A stretch of DNA of 64,000 nt from SCGC-AG-212-J23 sp035762345 (GCA_035762345.1 DASTPE010000131.1:9934-73933), one strand, 5' to 3'; positions 15,932 through 25,336 are shown, counted from the first letter of the stretch. Notes: generated by a model not told the origin, from the sequence alone. Numbers and translations: made by a program.

Positions 15932-16606
15932 ATGCCGTCGCCGTTTTGCGTCGCCCTTGTAGCTGCGCTCGCCATAGGCTGTCACGATGCCCTTGCCCAG
16001 ACCGCCGTTCCACCGGAACTAAGCGTGCAGCGTCTAGCGCCACAACTCGTCGCGTTCGCAGGCTCGCAAAGCAACTTCCTGAACCTCGTCACGGGGCTCG
16101 CGCAAGGCACTCCGGTGCAGCTCGTGTCCGTTCTGCCCGACGGCTCGGCGCAGATCGTCGGCTTTACGCCCGCCGTTGCGCTGACGCCGGAGCAGATTGC
16201 GCAGACGCTCGAAACGGCCCGCCAGCGGCTCATCGGTCTCGGCATCGGCGCGCCGAGCGCCGAGCGGATCGCGCTTTCGCTCACGGGCGGCACCGTACCT
16301 ACCGTGCTCGGCGGCGCGCAGCTACCCGGCCTGCTCAATTCCCCGAATACTCTGAACAATCCCAGCCCGGCCGTGCAGGTGCAAGCTGCGTCTCCCATGA
16401 GCCTGCAGTCGTCCTCGGCCGCAACTCAGCTGCCTGCCGCGCCGCGTTTCAACACCAGCGACAGCCCTCTACCGGCAGGCGCCACGAGCCGCAGCCCGAC
16501 CCCGCCCACCGGACCGACTAGCGCATCCGGCACCGGCTCGACGCCTCCCACGCTAGAGCGCGCAACGCCGATCGCGCCCGCGAGCGCACCCACGCCGCGG
16601 CACTAA
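15932..16606 (+). CDS. Exported Pro/Ser/Thr-rich protein of unknown function
   Basis: 224 residues with a signal peptide (cleavage near DALAQ). Residues ~28-125 look folded, with GLAQGTPVQLVSVLPDGSAQ and LTPEQIAQTLETARQRLIGLG. The last ~90 residues are low-complexity, rich in Pro, Ser, Thr and Ala, as in surface or linker regions. A strong ribosome site, AAAAGGAGG, precedes the ATG. No family recognised. It starts 43 bases after repeat B and four bases before the PLD-VTT gene, so it may be co-transcribed with it. Confidence 0.68.
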   Translation: MPSPFCVALVAALAIGCHDALAQTAVPPELSVQRLAPQLVAFAGSQSNFLNLVTGLAQGTPVQLVSVLPDGSAQIVGFTPAVALTPEQIAQTLETARQRLIGLGIGAPSAERIALSLTGGTVPTVLGGAQLPGLLNSPNTLNNPSPAVQVQAASPMSLQSSSAATQLPAAPRFNTSDSPLPAGATSRSPTPPTGPTSASGTGSTPPTLERATPIAPASAPTPRH

Positions 16607-16610
16607 TGCA

Positions 16611-18854
16611 ATGGGTAGTGTGTTCTACCTCGATGGCAGGTTGCGCAAGCGCGCACGCAGCGCGCGCGTGAAACCGGAGCCACTCGAGCGCCCATCACCG
16701 CGCGGCTCGCAGCGAAGCCTCCTGCGGCTCGGATATAACTGTTGGGCAATCGCCCGTGCCGAGCGAGCGGCGTTCCTCGTCGACGCCAAGGATTATTTCG
16801 AGGCGTTTCACCGAGCTGCGCTTCGCGCGCAGCGTTCCATCATCATCCTCGGCTGGGACTTCAACAGCCAGACCCGTCTGCACTTCGACCCGGTGCCGAA
16901 AGGCGGGCCGCCGGCGCTGCTCGGCGACTTCCTCAACTACCTGACGCACCGCCGGCGCCAGCTGCACATCCACGTCCTCAACTGGGACTACCCGATGGTG
17001 TTCGGCGGCGACCGCGAGTTTCCGCCGATCTACGGCTTCGGCTGGACGCCGTCGCGGCGCGTGCATCTGCGCTACGACGACACTCACCCCGTAGCCGCGA
17101 GTCAGCATCAGAAGATCGTGCTGATCGACGATGCGCTTGCCTTCGTCGGCGGCATCGATCTCACCGTGCGGCGCTGGGACTGTGGCGATCACTTGCCGAA
17201 TGATCCGCGTCGGACCGCCTACGACGATCCGTACCCGCCATTCCACGACACCATGATGGCGGTGGACGGCGAGGCGGCGCGCCGCCTCGCCGAGCTTGCC
17301 CGCGAGCGCTGGCGACTCGCCACCGGCCACGCGCTCAAGCCTGCCGAGTGTGACTCCGACCCCTGGCCGCCCGCGCTTGAGGCCGACCTCACCGGCCTCG
17401 ATGTCGGCGTCTCGCGCACCCTGCCGCCGCGCGGCGAGTTGCCCGCGGTACGCGAAGTCGAAAAGCTCTATTTCGACATGATCGCCGTAGCGCGGCGCAC
17501 GATCTACATCGAGAACCAATACTTCACCGCGCCGCGCATCGCCGAGGCGCTCGAGAAGCGGCTCGCCGAGCCCGACGGGCCCGAGGTGGTGCTCGTGCTG
17601 CGCCTGCTCTCGCACGGCTGGCTCGAGGAAGCGACGATGCACGTGCTGCGCACGCGCCTGATCCGGCGCCTGCGGCAGGAGGACCGCTTCGGCCGTTTCC
17701 GCGTCTACTACCCGCACGTGCCCGGGCTCGCCGAAGGCACGTGCATCGACGTGCATTCGAAGCTGATCATCGTCGACGACGACTGGGTACGCATCGGCTC
17801 GGCGAACCTCAGCAGCCGCTCGATGGCGCTCGACACCGAGTGCGACCTGGTGGTCGAGTCGCGCGGCCAGGCGCGCGTTGCGGCCGCGATCCGCGGCTTG
17901 CGTGAGCGCCTGCTCGGCGAGCATCTCGACACCGACCCCGAGCGGGTGCGCAAGGAGCTCGACAAAGCGGGCAGCCTGAACGGCGCGATTGCGGCCTTCG
18001 CCCACCAGCCGCGCACACTGAGGCAGTTCGACGACCTGCCGGAATGGCCCGAGCCGATCCTCAGCGTCGCCGCGGTCGCAGACCCGGAGGAGCCCATCGC
18101 ACTCGAGACGCTGCTCTCCGAGCGCCACGCGGACGAAGTCGCGGCGCCCGAGAAACCGGCCTGGGGCAAGCTTGCCGGCATCGTGCTCGGCATAACTGCG
18201 CTCGCCGCCATGTGGCGGTTCACTCCGCTGCGGGAAATCGCGACCGCGGAAGCCGCGGTTGCCTGGGCGAAGGCGTTTGGCGCGCAGCCCTGGGCGCCGT
18301 GGGCGCTGATCGCTTCCTACACTCCGGCCTGTCTCGTGATGTTCCCACGACCCCTCATCACCCTCGCGTCGGTGATCGCCTTCGGCCCGTGGCTTGGCTT
18401 CGTCTACAGCCTGACGGGAATCTGCGCTGCCGCGGCGATCACCTGGTACATGGGGTTGCACATGCGGCGCGACACCGTACGGCGCCTCGCGGGGCCGAAG
18501 CTGGATCGCATGATCGAAGTCATGCGCAAGCGCGGCCTCGCGGCGATGACGCTGCTGCGCCTAGTTCCGCTCGCGCCCTTCGCGGTCGAGAGCATCGTTG
18601 CGGGCGCGATTCGCATGAAGCTCTGGCACGTCGTCGTCGGCACGGCGGTCGGTCTGCTCCCCGGTACGGTCACCACCACCGTGTTCGGCGACGCGATCGA
18701 AACGGCGGTGACCGGCTCGGGCCCGGTCAATTGGTGGCTGGTGGGCGGCGCGATCGCGCTGCTTGCGGCGGGCGCGTGGGCGGTGAAGCGCTGGTTCACC
18801 CGGATGGAGCGCCGGATGCGGGCGCATGGCCAAGTTTCCGGACAGCCTCGCTAA
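16611..18854 (+). CDS. Phospholipase D-like protein fused to VTT/DedA membrane domain
   Basis: 747 residues in two parts. Residues ~30-480 hold two PLD motifs: HQKIVLIDD (H166, K168) and HSKLIIVDDD (H382, K384), the paired HxKxxxxD of the PLD superfamily. Residues ~515-735 form a membrane domain of the VTT (SNARE-associated/TVP38/DedA) family, with MFPRPLITLASVIAFGPWLG and RLVPLAPFAVESIVAGAI. This fusion is known in proteobacteria and joins a phosphatidyl-transfer domain to a lipid-scramblase-like fold. It overlaps the following EEP gene by 29 bases. Probably a cardiolipin synthase-like or lipid-processing enzyme; activity untested. Confidence 0.9.
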   Translation: MGSVFYLDGRLRKRARSARVKPEPLERPSPRGSQRSLLRLGYNCWAIARAERAAFLVDAKDYFEAFHRAALRAQRSIIILGWDFNSQTRLHFDPVPKGGPPALLGDFLNYLTHRRRQLHIHVLNWDYPMVFGGDREFPPIYGFGWTPSRRVHLRYDDTHPVAASQHQKIVLIDDALAFVGGIDLTVRRWDCGDHLPNDPRRTAYDDPYPPFHDTMMAVDGEAARRLAELARERWRLATGHALKPAECDSDPWPPALEADLTGLDVGVSRTLPPRGELPAVREVEKLYFDMIAVARRTIYIENQYFTAPRIAEALEKRLAEPDGPEVVLVLRLLSHGWLEEATMHVLRTRLIRRLRQEDRFGRFRVYYPHVPGLAEGTCIDVHSKLIIVDDDWVRIGSANLSSRSMALDTECDLVVESRGQARVAAAIRGLRERLLGEHLDTDPERVRKELDKAGSLNGAIAAFAHQPRTLRQFDDLPEWPEPILSVAAVADPEEPIALETLLSERHADEVAAPEKPAWGKLAGIVLGITALAAMWRFTPLREIATAEAAVAWAKAFGAQPWAPWALIASYTPACLVMFPRPLITLASVIAFGPWLGFVYSLTGICAAAAITWYMGLHMRRDTVRRLAGPKLDRMIEVMRKRGLAAMTLLRLVPLAPFAVESIVAGAIRMKLWHVVVGTAVGLLPGTVTTTVFGDAIETAVTGSGPVNWWLVGGAIALLAAGAWAVKRWFTRMERRMRAHGQVSGQPR

Positions 18855-19638
18855 CTGGCGAGCGCTCGACGCAGAGCTCGGACGGGGAGCGCTGCGCATC
18901 GCTTCCTACAATGTGCACGGCTGCCGCGGCGCGGACGGGCGCAAGGATGCGCAGCGCATCGTCAAGGTCATCGAGGAATGCGGCTCCGACACCGTGGGGC
19001 TGCAGGAGGTCGACTACCGCCTCGACTACATCGCGCACAAGCTCGGCATGCAGCCGATCCCCGGGCTCACGCTCGCACGACATGACGGCCCATTCGGCAA
19101 TGCCCTCATCACGCGTCGCAAGGTGCTCGCGGTGCGCCGCCTGGGATTCACCTACGGCGTGCGCGAGCCGCGCAACGCGCTGGACGTCGACCTCGAAGTC
19201 GCGGGAGAAACGGTGCGCGTCATCGTGACGCACCTCGGGCTATGGCCCGCAGAGCGGCGTTACCAGGTCCGGCAAATCTTGAAGCTGGTGAGGGAAACTC
19301 CGATCTGCGAGCGCGTCATCGTCCTGGGGGACATCAACGAGTGGTTGCCCCTCGGGCGGCCTTTGCGCTGGATGCACGCCCTTTTCGGACGCTCCCCCGC
19401 GGAGTGGTCGTTTCCGGCGCGTTGGCCCGTGGTTGCGCTCGACCGCGTGTGGGTGCGTCCGCGCCACGCGCTGCTCGCGCTCAAGGCGCATCGCAGCCCG
19501 CTCGCCGAGCGGGCCTCGGACCATCTGCCGGTGAAAGCCCTCGTCAGCCTGAGCCCGTCGTCTGCGCGCGACGCGCGGGTTTCTTCCCCGCCTTCGACGG
19601 CGGACGCTTGGCGAGGCGATCGAACTCGCGTTGCGTGA
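18826..19638 (+). CDS. Endonuclease/exonuclease/phosphatase family protein
   Basis: 270 residues. EEP-fold motifs are in order: LRIASYNVHGCRG, LQEVDYR (metal-binding Glu), THLGLWPAERRYQ, LGDINEW (Asp/Asn of the active site) and RASDHLPVKA (catalytic Asp-His). No signal peptide. It overlaps the PLD-VTT gene by 29 bases. Pairs of PLD-type and EEP genes recur in proteobacteria, suggesting a joint lipid or phosphodiester pathway, though a nuclease is also possible. Its last ~30 residues overlap a convergent EF-hand gene by 95 bases and look unstructured. Confidence 0.87.
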   Translation: MAKFPDSLANWRALDAELGRGALRIASYNVHGCRGADGRKDAQRIVKVIEECGSDTVGLQEVDYRLDYIAHKLGMQPIPGLTLARHDGPFGNALITRRKVLAVRRLGFTYGVREPRNALDVDLEVAGETVRVIVTHLGLWPAERRYQVRQILKLVRETPICERVIVLGDINEWLPLGRPLRWMHALFGRSPAEWSFPARWPVVALDRVWVRPRHALLALKAHRSPLAERASDHLPVKALVSLSPSSARDARVSSPPSTADAWRGDRTRVA

Positions 19639-19936
19639 GCTTGCCGTCACGGTCGCGATCGGCGAGGTGGAAGCGCTGCACGATCTCGGCATGGCCCGCC
19701 GCTTCGGCAAGCGAAAGCTGACCGTCGCCGTCGAGGTCCAGGGAGCGCAGCGACTTGGACTTGTCGCCTTCGCCCTCGGGTTCGGGGTCGACCGCGGTGG
19801 CACCGGCCGCGGCGCCGGCCGGCCTTGGCGCAGCTCTCTCGGCGCGATGGCTTGCCCCGTTCACCGCGATCACGCTCGTGACCGCCATGGCGAAGAAAAG
19901 GACCAGCCCGACGACGACCCCCGCGGCGGTACTCAT
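19544..19936 (-). CDS. Membrane-anchored EF-hand protein
   Basis: 130 residues. An N-terminal membrane helix (AAGVVVGLVLFFAMAVTSVI) is followed by an Ala/Pro linker and two EF-hand loops: DLDGDGQLSLAE and DRDRDGKLTQRE, both with the Asp/Asn/Glu calcium ligands in place. The tail is basic. Topology suggests the calcium-binding part is periplasmic. It overlaps the convergent EEP gene by 95 bases; the EF-hand frame is clearly coding because both loops are intact. Confidence 0.78.
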   Translation of the reverse strand: MSTAAGVVVGLVLFFAMAVTSVIAVNGASHRAERAAPRPAGAAAGATAVDPEPEGEGDKSKSLRSLDLDGDGQLSLAEAAGHAEIVQRFHLADRDRDGKLTQREFDRLAKRPPSKAGKKPARRAQTTGSG

Positions 19937-20028
19937 GGGGCGGCGCGTCGCAGGAGTCGTGCCCGGACGGCAACAACTGGTTACACATTAGGACAGACGC
20001 AATGCGAGCACGGGGCTAGATTGGCGCC

Positions 20029-21186
20029 ATGAAGAAGATCCTTGTTGCGCTTGGGGCGGTCCTTGCGATGGGTACCGCTCACGCTCAGCGGATCTACAAC
20101 CAGGCCGAGCTCGACTCGATGCTCGCGCCGATCGCGCTGCAGGCCGACGGCGTGGTGTCGCAGATCCTGATCGCGGCGACTTATCCGGAGCAGGTGGCCG
20201 AAGCGGTGCGCTGGTCGCGCGCCAATCCGCACCTTTCCGGCGACGCCGCCGTGCGCGCGGTGCAGAACGAGCCGTGGGATCCTGCCGTCAAGGCGCTCGT
20301 CGCTTTTCCCGACCTGCTCGCGCGCATGGGCGAGAGCCCGCAGTGGCTGCACGACCTGGGCGAGGCGTTCTTGAACCAGGAAGTCCAGGTCATGGACACC
20401 GTCCAGGCGTTGCGCCAGCGCGCGCAAGCGGCGGGGCATCTCTCGAGCAACGATCAGTACGTCGTGTACCCGCAGGGCGAGGCGATCGTGGTTTACCCGC
20501 GCACGCACTATGTCTACGTGAACTACTACGACCCGTACCTGGTGTACGGGCCTTGGTGGTGGCCATACTACCCGCCGGTGTTCTGGCGGCCGTGGGTGCC
20601 GCGCCCGGTGTTCGTGGCACACGGTTTCTTCTACACCAAGCCGGACTGGTATCGCCGCCAAGTGTTCGTGGTGCACAAGCCGGTCCACGTCCCCTATTAC
20701 GCGGTATCGCCAGGCAAATGGCAGCCGCAGAAGCAACTGGTGGTCAAGCCCCACGTCTCGGTGCCGCAATCCCAGCGCCAGCCGATCGTTCAGCAGCACA
20801 ACATGCCGGCGGCAAGCGGCTTCTCGAGCCAGAAACGCGAAGTTGTCCGCCAGAATGCGCCGGAGCCGCGAGGCGAAGCGCGCGGCGAGCCCCGGCGGGA
20901 GATTCGTGCTGAACCCCGGCGCGAGATTCGCGGTGAGTCCCGGCCAGAGATGCGCGGTGAACCGCGACGCGAACTTCGCGCCGAGCCGCGGCAGGACACA
21001 CGCGGTCCCGCCCCCGTCGTGCGCAAAGAGTGGGGCGGGCAGCAATGGAGTGGGCAGCAATGGGGTCGGCAGCAGGGCTGGGCACGAGAAGGGCACCCCG
21101 GCAACGGCGGCGCTTTCCGGGCTCAGGGTAACGGCGGCGGTTTCCGCCCTCAGGGTAACGGCGGGTTCCGCGGCCAGCGCGGCTAG
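20029..21186 (+). CDS. DUF3300 family exported protein
   Basis: 385 residues with a signal peptide (cleavage after GTAHA). Residues ~22-160 match DUF3300: LDSMLAPIALQADGVVSQIL, ATYPEQVAEAVRWS and LVAFPDLLARMGESPQW. A Tyr/Trp/Pro-rich section follows (YVYVNYYDPYLVYGPWWWPY). The C-terminal ~110 residues are a charged 8-residue tandem repeat (EPRREIRA-like) and Gln/Gly-rich repeats. The function of the family is unknown. The extreme composition suggests a cell-surface or matrix role, but this is not established. Confidence 0.82.
   Translation: MKKILVALGAVLAMGTAHAQRIYNQAELDSMLAPIALQADGVVSQILIAATYPEQVAEAVRWSRANPHLSGDAAVRAVQNEPWDPAVKALVAFPDLLARMGESPQWLHDLGEAFLNQEVQVMDTVQALRQRAQAAGHLSSNDQYVVYPQGEAIVVYPRTHYVYVNYYDPYLVYGPWWWPYYPPVFWRPWVPRPVFVAHGFFYTKPDWYRRQVFVVHKPVHVPYYAVSPGKWQPQKQLVVKPHVSVPQSQRQPIVQQHNMPAASGFSSQKREVVRQNAPEPRGEARGEPRREIRAEPRREIRGESRPEMRGEPRRELRAEPRQDTRGPAPVVRKEWGGQQWSGQQWGRQQGWAREGHPGNGGAFRAQGNGGGFRPQGNGGFRGQRG
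20863..21006 (+). repeat. In-frame 24-bp tandem repeat, six units
   Basis: Six consecutive 24-base units encode EPRGEARG, EPRREIRA, EPRREIRG, ESRPEMRG, EPRRELRA and EPRQDTRG within the DUF3300 protein. The alternation of Glu and Arg is preserved while single residues vary, as in a drifting minisatellite. Copy number may vary between strains. Confidence 0.85.
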
Positions 21187-21198
21187 AAAAAAAGCGCT

Positions 21199-22149
21199 CT
21201 ACTTCTTGATCATCCCGATGCGGCGCAGGATGTCGGTGTGCGCCTTGTACTCCCGCCACAGGTCCGAGCGCAGCACGTTGCCAGGTCGGTAGTCCGCATC
21301 GATGCCTTTATCCGCCATCGCGTTCACGAACTTCGGGTCCTCGACTGCTTCCTTCGCCGCGGCCTGCAAGTAGCTGAGCACGGGAGCGGGCGTTCCCTTC
21401 GGCGCCATGAGCAGGAACCAGACGCCGTTCGCCACGTCGTAGCCTGCCTCCTTTGCGGTCGGCACGTCTGGGAACACCGGGTGGCGCTTCGGCTGAAACG
21501 CCGCGAGCACGCGCATGCGCTTGCCGTCCACCTGGCCTTTCAGCTCCGCGGGCTGTGCCACCACCGCGTCGATGTGACCGCCGAGGAGCGCGGGGCTCGA
21601 CTGGCCCCACCCCTTGAACGGTGTATGCGTCATGTTCACGTCGGCCTTGATCATCAGCTCTTCCAGGTTGAGATGGCTGGAAGTGCCCTCGCCGGGCGAG
21701 CCGACGCTCACTTTGCCCGGATTCGCCTTCGCGTAGGCGACCAGATCTTGCAGCGTCTTGTGCGGCGACTCGGTGCGCACCGCAAGCATCGGGTAATACG
21801 ACACGACGTTGGCGAAGGGCTCGTAGTCGTCGGGCGTCTTGTAAGCGAGCTCCTGCACTTGCGCGGCAATCACGAGCGCGGAGTGCGGGGTCAGGATGAT
21901 GGTATAGCCGTCGGGCTGGCTGCGAACGAGCTCCGTCACCGCGACGGCTCCGGCGGCGCCGGGCTTGTACACGATCACCAGGCCCCTGGGAAATTTCGCC
22001 TTCATCCCCTCCGTCAGCTGACGCGTAACAATGTCGACGTTGCCGCCAGCGGGATAACCGTTCAGAACCGTTACCACGCGATCCGGATATTGCGCAGCAG
22101 CGGGTAAGGTAACAGCAAGCGCAATGAGTGCTGCCGACAGGCCTTTCAT
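21199..22149 (-). CDS. Bug/TctC-family tripartite tricarboxylate transporter binding protein
   Basis: About 316 residues. The ATG at 22149 is preferred because GGAGG lies just upstream and it begins a standard signal peptide (MKGLSAALIALAVTLPAAAQ). The Bug signature follows: YPDRVVTVLNGYPAGGNVDI, VVYKPGAAGAVAV and GEGTSSHLNLEEL. These periplasmic receptors are greatly expanded in Burkholderiales, where most lack adjacent TctAB genes, as here. They bind carboxylates or aromatic acids; the ligand cannot be read from sequence. Confidence 0.92.
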   Translation of the reverse strand: MKGLSAALIALAVTLPAAAQYPDRVVTVLNGYPAGGNVDIVTRQLTEGMKAKFPRGLVIVYKPGAAGAVAVTELVRSQPDGYTIILTPHSALVIAAQVQELAYKTPDDYEPFANVVSYYPMLAVRTESPHKTLQDLVAYAKANPGKVSVGSPGEGTSSHLNLEELMIKADVNMTHTPFKGWGQSSPALLGGHIDAVVAQPAELKGQVDGKRMRVLAAFQPKRHPVFPDVPTAKEAGYDVANGVWFLLMAPKGTPAPVLSYLQAAAKEAVEDPKFVNAMADKGIDADYRPGNVLRSDLWREYKAHTDILRRIGMIKK

Positions 22150-22182
22150 GGCGGACTCCTCCGCCGCGGATGTTAGCACTGC

Positions 22183-22253
22183 GAATTCGGGGTCAGGGTC
22201 CGAATTCTGTTTTCACGTACGTAAAAACGAATTTCGACCCTGACCCCGAATTC
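22183..22253. repeat. GGGGTCAGGGTC palindrome, copy C
   Basis: An 18-bp arm GAATTCGGGGTCAGGGTC at 22183-22200 and its exact reverse complement at 22236-22253. The centre reads GTTTTCACGTACGTAAAAA: compared with copy A, two substitutions change GCGTACGC to ACGTACGT and keep the inner palindrome. The right arm supplies part of the TGA stop (22252-22254) of the GH15 gene. Confidence 0.9.
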
Positions 22254-24051
22254 AGGCGGCTTTCTTCTCGGCGCGCTGCTCGGCGGGCTTCTCACGCGCG
22301 CTGAGGTTCATCGCGGTATTGACCAGCGCCACATGCGAGAACGCTTGAGGGAAGTTGCCGAGTTGGCGCCGCGCCACCGGGTCGTACTCTTCGGCGAGAA
22401 GGCCCACGCCGTTCGCGACATCGAGCAGCCGCTCGAAGAGCTCGCGCGCCTCGGCCCAACGTCCCTGCATGCATAGGTTGTCGGCGAGCCAGAAGCTGCA
22501 CGCAAGGAACACGCCCTCGCCCGGCGGCAATCCGTCGCGCGCGTCGTCGGTGCGGTAGCGCAGGACCAGCCCGTCCTCCGTCAATTCGCGCCGAATTGCC
22601 TGCGTTGTGGAAGCCACTCTGGGATCTTCAGCTTTCAAGAACCCCGTGATCGGGATGAGGAGCAGGCTGGCGTCGAGCGCGTCCGAGCCGTAGCTCTGCA
22701 CAAAGGCATTACGCGTGCGGCTGAAGCCGTTCTCGCACACGTCGCGGTGGATGCGAGTGCGCAGCTCGCGCCAGTGCTCGACCGGGCCCGCGACGCCGAA
22801 TCCCTCGACCATCTTTATCGCGCGATCGAAAGCCACCCACGCCATGATCTTGGAGTAGGTGAAGTGCCGCGGCGCCGATCGCATCTCCCAGATGCTCGCG
22901 TCGGGCTCTGTCCAGACCTTCTCGAGGTGGGCGAGCAGCGCGCGCTGCAGGCCCCACGCGATGTCGTGGCCAGCGAGACCGCCCTTACGGCCCTGGTACA
23001 GCGTGTCCACCAGCTCGCCGTAGACATCGAGCTGCAGCTGCCCGGAGGCAGCGTTCCCGATGCGCACCGGCCTCGAGTCTTCATAGCCGGCGAGCCACGG
23101 CAGTTCGAGCTCGGTGAGGCGTCGCTCGCCTGCGATGCCGTACATGATCCGCATCTGCTCGGGGCTGCCGGCCACCGCGCGCACCAGCCATTCGCGCCAG
23201 GCGCGCGCCTCTTCGTAGTAGCCGGCGTTCATCAGCGCAAGCAACGTAAGCGTCGCATCGCGCAGCCAGCAGTAGCGGTAGTCCCAGTTGCGCACGCCGC
23301 CGATTCTTTCCGGCAGCGAAGTGGTCGGCGCCGCGACGATACCGCCGGTCGGCGCATAGGTGAGCGCCTTCAACGTGATCAAGGAGCGCCGCACCGGAGC
23401 GGCCCATTCGCCGCCCACCGTGCAGCGCGCGCTCCACGATTTCCAGAACCGCTCGGTCTCGTCGAGCACCTGATTCGCATCGATGCGCACCGTGACATCC
23501 TGGTGCGAAGGCGCGTAGGTCAACACGAAGGGGAGCGTCTCGCCCGCCGCCACTTCGAAGCGCGCGCGCGTAGTGAAGTCGCGTGACTCGAGCGCCACCG
23601 GGGCACAGAGCACGGCGAGGTCCGGGCCCGCCACGGCACGCAGCCCCTTGCCGTCCGCGAGGCGCGTAACCCAAGGCACGGAGGCGCCGTAATCAAAACG
23701 CAGCACGAACTCCATCTCCATCGCTACGCGCCCGCGCCGCCCCACCACGATGCGCACGAGATCCGATTCCCGGTTGCGCACCGGCATGAAGTCGATCAGC
23801 GTGACGGCGCCGTCCGCGGTCTCGAACTCGGTCTCAAGGATGAGGGTGTCGGTGCGGTATTTCTGCTTGCCCATGGCCGCATTCACGGCAGGAGCAATCT
23901 TCCAGAACCCGTTCTCGGCCTTGCCGAGCAGCGCGGCGAAGCATGCCGCCGAGTCGAAGCGCGGCCAGCACAGCCAGTCGATAGAGCCGTTGCGCCCGAC
24001 GAGCGCAGCGGTCTGGCAGTCGCCGATAAGGGCGTATTCCTCGATCCTCAT
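22252..24051 (-). CDS. Glycoside hydrolase family 15 (glucoamylase/trehalase-like) protein
   Basis: About 599 residues from the ATG at 24051 (an upstream GTG at 24069 would add six). The protein starts RIEEYALIGDCQTAALVGRNGSIDWLCWPRF in sense, the typical opening of bacterial GH15 proteins with an N-terminal beta-sandwich. The (alpha/alpha)6 catalytic domain includes RNWDYRYCWLRDATLTLLAL, LPPGEGVFLACSFWLAD and LLAEEYDP; the Glu of EEYDP is in the position of the catalytic base. No signal peptide. Family members hydrolyse alpha-glucosides, including trehalose. The stop lies inside palindromic repeat C. Confidence 0.9.
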   Translation of the reverse strand: MRIEEYALIGDCQTAALVGRNGSIDWLCWPRFDSAACFAALLGKAENGFWKIAPAVNAAMGKQKYRTDTLILETEFETADGAVTLIDFMPVRNRESDLVRIVVGRRGRVAMEMEFVLRFDYGASVPWVTRLADGKGLRAVAGPDLAVLCAPVALESRDFTTRARFEVAAGETLPFVLTYAPSHQDVTVRIDANQVLDETERFWKSWSARCTVGGEWAAPVRRSLITLKALTYAPTGGIVAAPTTSLPERIGGVRNWDYRYCWLRDATLTLLALMNAGYYEEARAWREWLVRAVAGSPEQMRIMYGIAGERRLTELELPWLAGYEDSRPVRIGNAASGQLQLDVYGELVDTLYQGRKGGLAGHDIAWGLQRALLAHLEKVWTEPDASIWEMRSAPRHFTYSKIMAWVAFDRAIKMVEGFGVAGPVEHWRELRTRIHRDVCENGFSRTRNAFVQSYGSDALDASLLLIPITGFLKAEDPRVASTTQAIRRELTEDGLVLRYRTDDARDGLPPGEGVFLACSFWLADNLCMQGRWAEARELFERLLDVANGVGLLAEEYDPVARRQLGNFPQAFSHVALVNTAMNLSAREKPAEQRAEKKAA

Positions 24052-24082
24052 ATCCGAGGGACCGCCCACCGGCGCTCGAAGT

Positions 24083-25198
24083 TCAGGATCCGCCTCTTAG
24101 AGTCGCGGTAAGTTCCGTCGGCTTACCCTCGCGTTGCACGGTGAGCTTGATCGTGTCGCCGACTTTGTGCTCGTCCAGGCGATTGATGAGGCGCGCCACG
24201 TTGTCCACGGTCTTGCCGTCGATGGCGGTAATGATGTCGCCTGGAACGATGCGCCCATCCTTCGCCGTGCGCGCCGGGCGCAGCCCCGCCGCTTCCGCCG
24301 GCGAGCCGGACTCCACTTCCAGCACCGCAACGCCCTTCACGCCGAGCTGCTTGCCGAGGAGCTGGTTGACCTGCTCGTCGGTAATGACGCCGAGTACCGG
24401 GCGCGTGTACTTGCCCTTGGCGATGAGTTGCGGTGCGACGCGGTTCACCGTGTCGACCGGCACGGCGAACCCTACTCCGGCATATGCGCCCGAGGGACTG
24501 AAGATCGCAGTATTGATGCCGATCAGCCGGCCGCTCGAGTCGAGTAGCGGCCCGCCCGAGTTGCCCGGATTGATCGCGGCGTCGGTCTGGATCAGGTGCT
24601 CGATGACCGTGCGTCCGTCCTCCGCGGGCAGCGAGCGGTCGAGCGCCGACACGACTCCCGTGGTCAGCGACCAGTCGAGCCCGAACGGATTGCCGATCGC
24701 GAACACCTTCTGCCCGACTTTGAGGTCGGCCGAAGTGCCGATCGGCAGCGCGGCGGGCTGGCGCTCGGGAACGCTGATGCGCAGCACCGCGATGTCGTGC
24801 GCCGGGCTCGCGCCCACGAGCCTTGCGCTGTAGTCGCGGCCGTCGTTCAACCGCACCTTGGCCTCGGCTGCGCCCTGGATGACATGGTTGTTGGTGATGA
24901 CGTGACCATCGTTGTCCCACACGAAGCCCGAGCCCGCCCCGCGCGGAACGCTGAAGAGATTGCGCGACCAGAAATCGCGCACGAGCTGCGTGGTGGTGAT
25001 GAACACGACCGAGCCTTTCGAGCGCTCGAAGAGCTCGATGGTCGCCTTCTCGTCGGCCGCCAGATCGCCCGCCGGCGTGATGGCGCGTGGTACCACCTCG
25101 ACCGCCGGCGCGGCCCGCCGCTGCTCGAGCCAGGGATGGCCCTGCCAGACGAGCACCCCGCCGATCACCGCGGCCACCAGCAGCCAGAAGCCTCTCAT
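24083..25198 (-). CDS. HtrA/Deg-type serine protease with one PDZ domain
   Basis: 371 residues. An N-terminal helix (FWLLVAAVIGGVLVW) acts as membrane anchor or uncleaved signal. The trypsin-like triad is intact: H105 (TNNHVI), D135 (AHDIAVL) and S214 (NPGNSGGPLL). A single PDZ domain follows (~280-371), with GVKGVAVLEVESGSPAEAAG and GDIITAIDGKTVDN. One PDZ plus an anchor is the DegS layout, but DegS in E. coli works with RseA, which is not here. It probably acts in periplasmic protein quality control. Confidence 0.9.
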   Translation of the reverse strand: MRGFWLLVAAVIGGVLVWQGHPWLEQRRAAPAVEVVPRAITPAGDLAADEKATIELFERSKGSVVFITTTQLVRDFWSRNLFSVPRGAGSGFVWDNDGHVITNNHVIQGAAEAKVRLNDGRDYSARLVGASPAHDIAVLRISVPERQPAALPIGTSADLKVGQKVFAIGNPFGLDWSLTTGVVSALDRSLPAEDGRTVIEHLIQTDAAINPGNSGGPLLDSSGRLIGINTAIFSPSGAYAGVGFAVPVDTVNRVAPQLIAKGKYTRPVLGVITDEQVNQLLGKQLGVKGVAVLEVESGSPAEAAGLRPARTAKDGRIVPGDIITAIDGKTVDNVARLINRLDEHKVGDTIKLTVQREGKPTELTATLRGGS

Positions 25199-25336
25199 CG
25201 GCGAGATCTTACCGGCCGGGAGGCGCTCAGGTGTTACCCGGCGTGCCGTCGAACGGACCTACTCGGGCCGAGGCGGATGCCCACCACCGTCACGACGGCC
25301 GGATGCGGGCACTTTCTGTACCATCGCGCGAAACTC

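Noticed and set aside
16695..18461. A 588-residue minus-strand open frame
   Set aside because: It is antisense to the PLD-VTT gene, which has complete catalytic motifs. The antisense product has no recognisable domain.
21887..21900. GGGGTCAGG inside the Bug receptor gene as a further repeat copy
   Set aside because: No second arm or central palindrome, and it lies within a conserved coding region.
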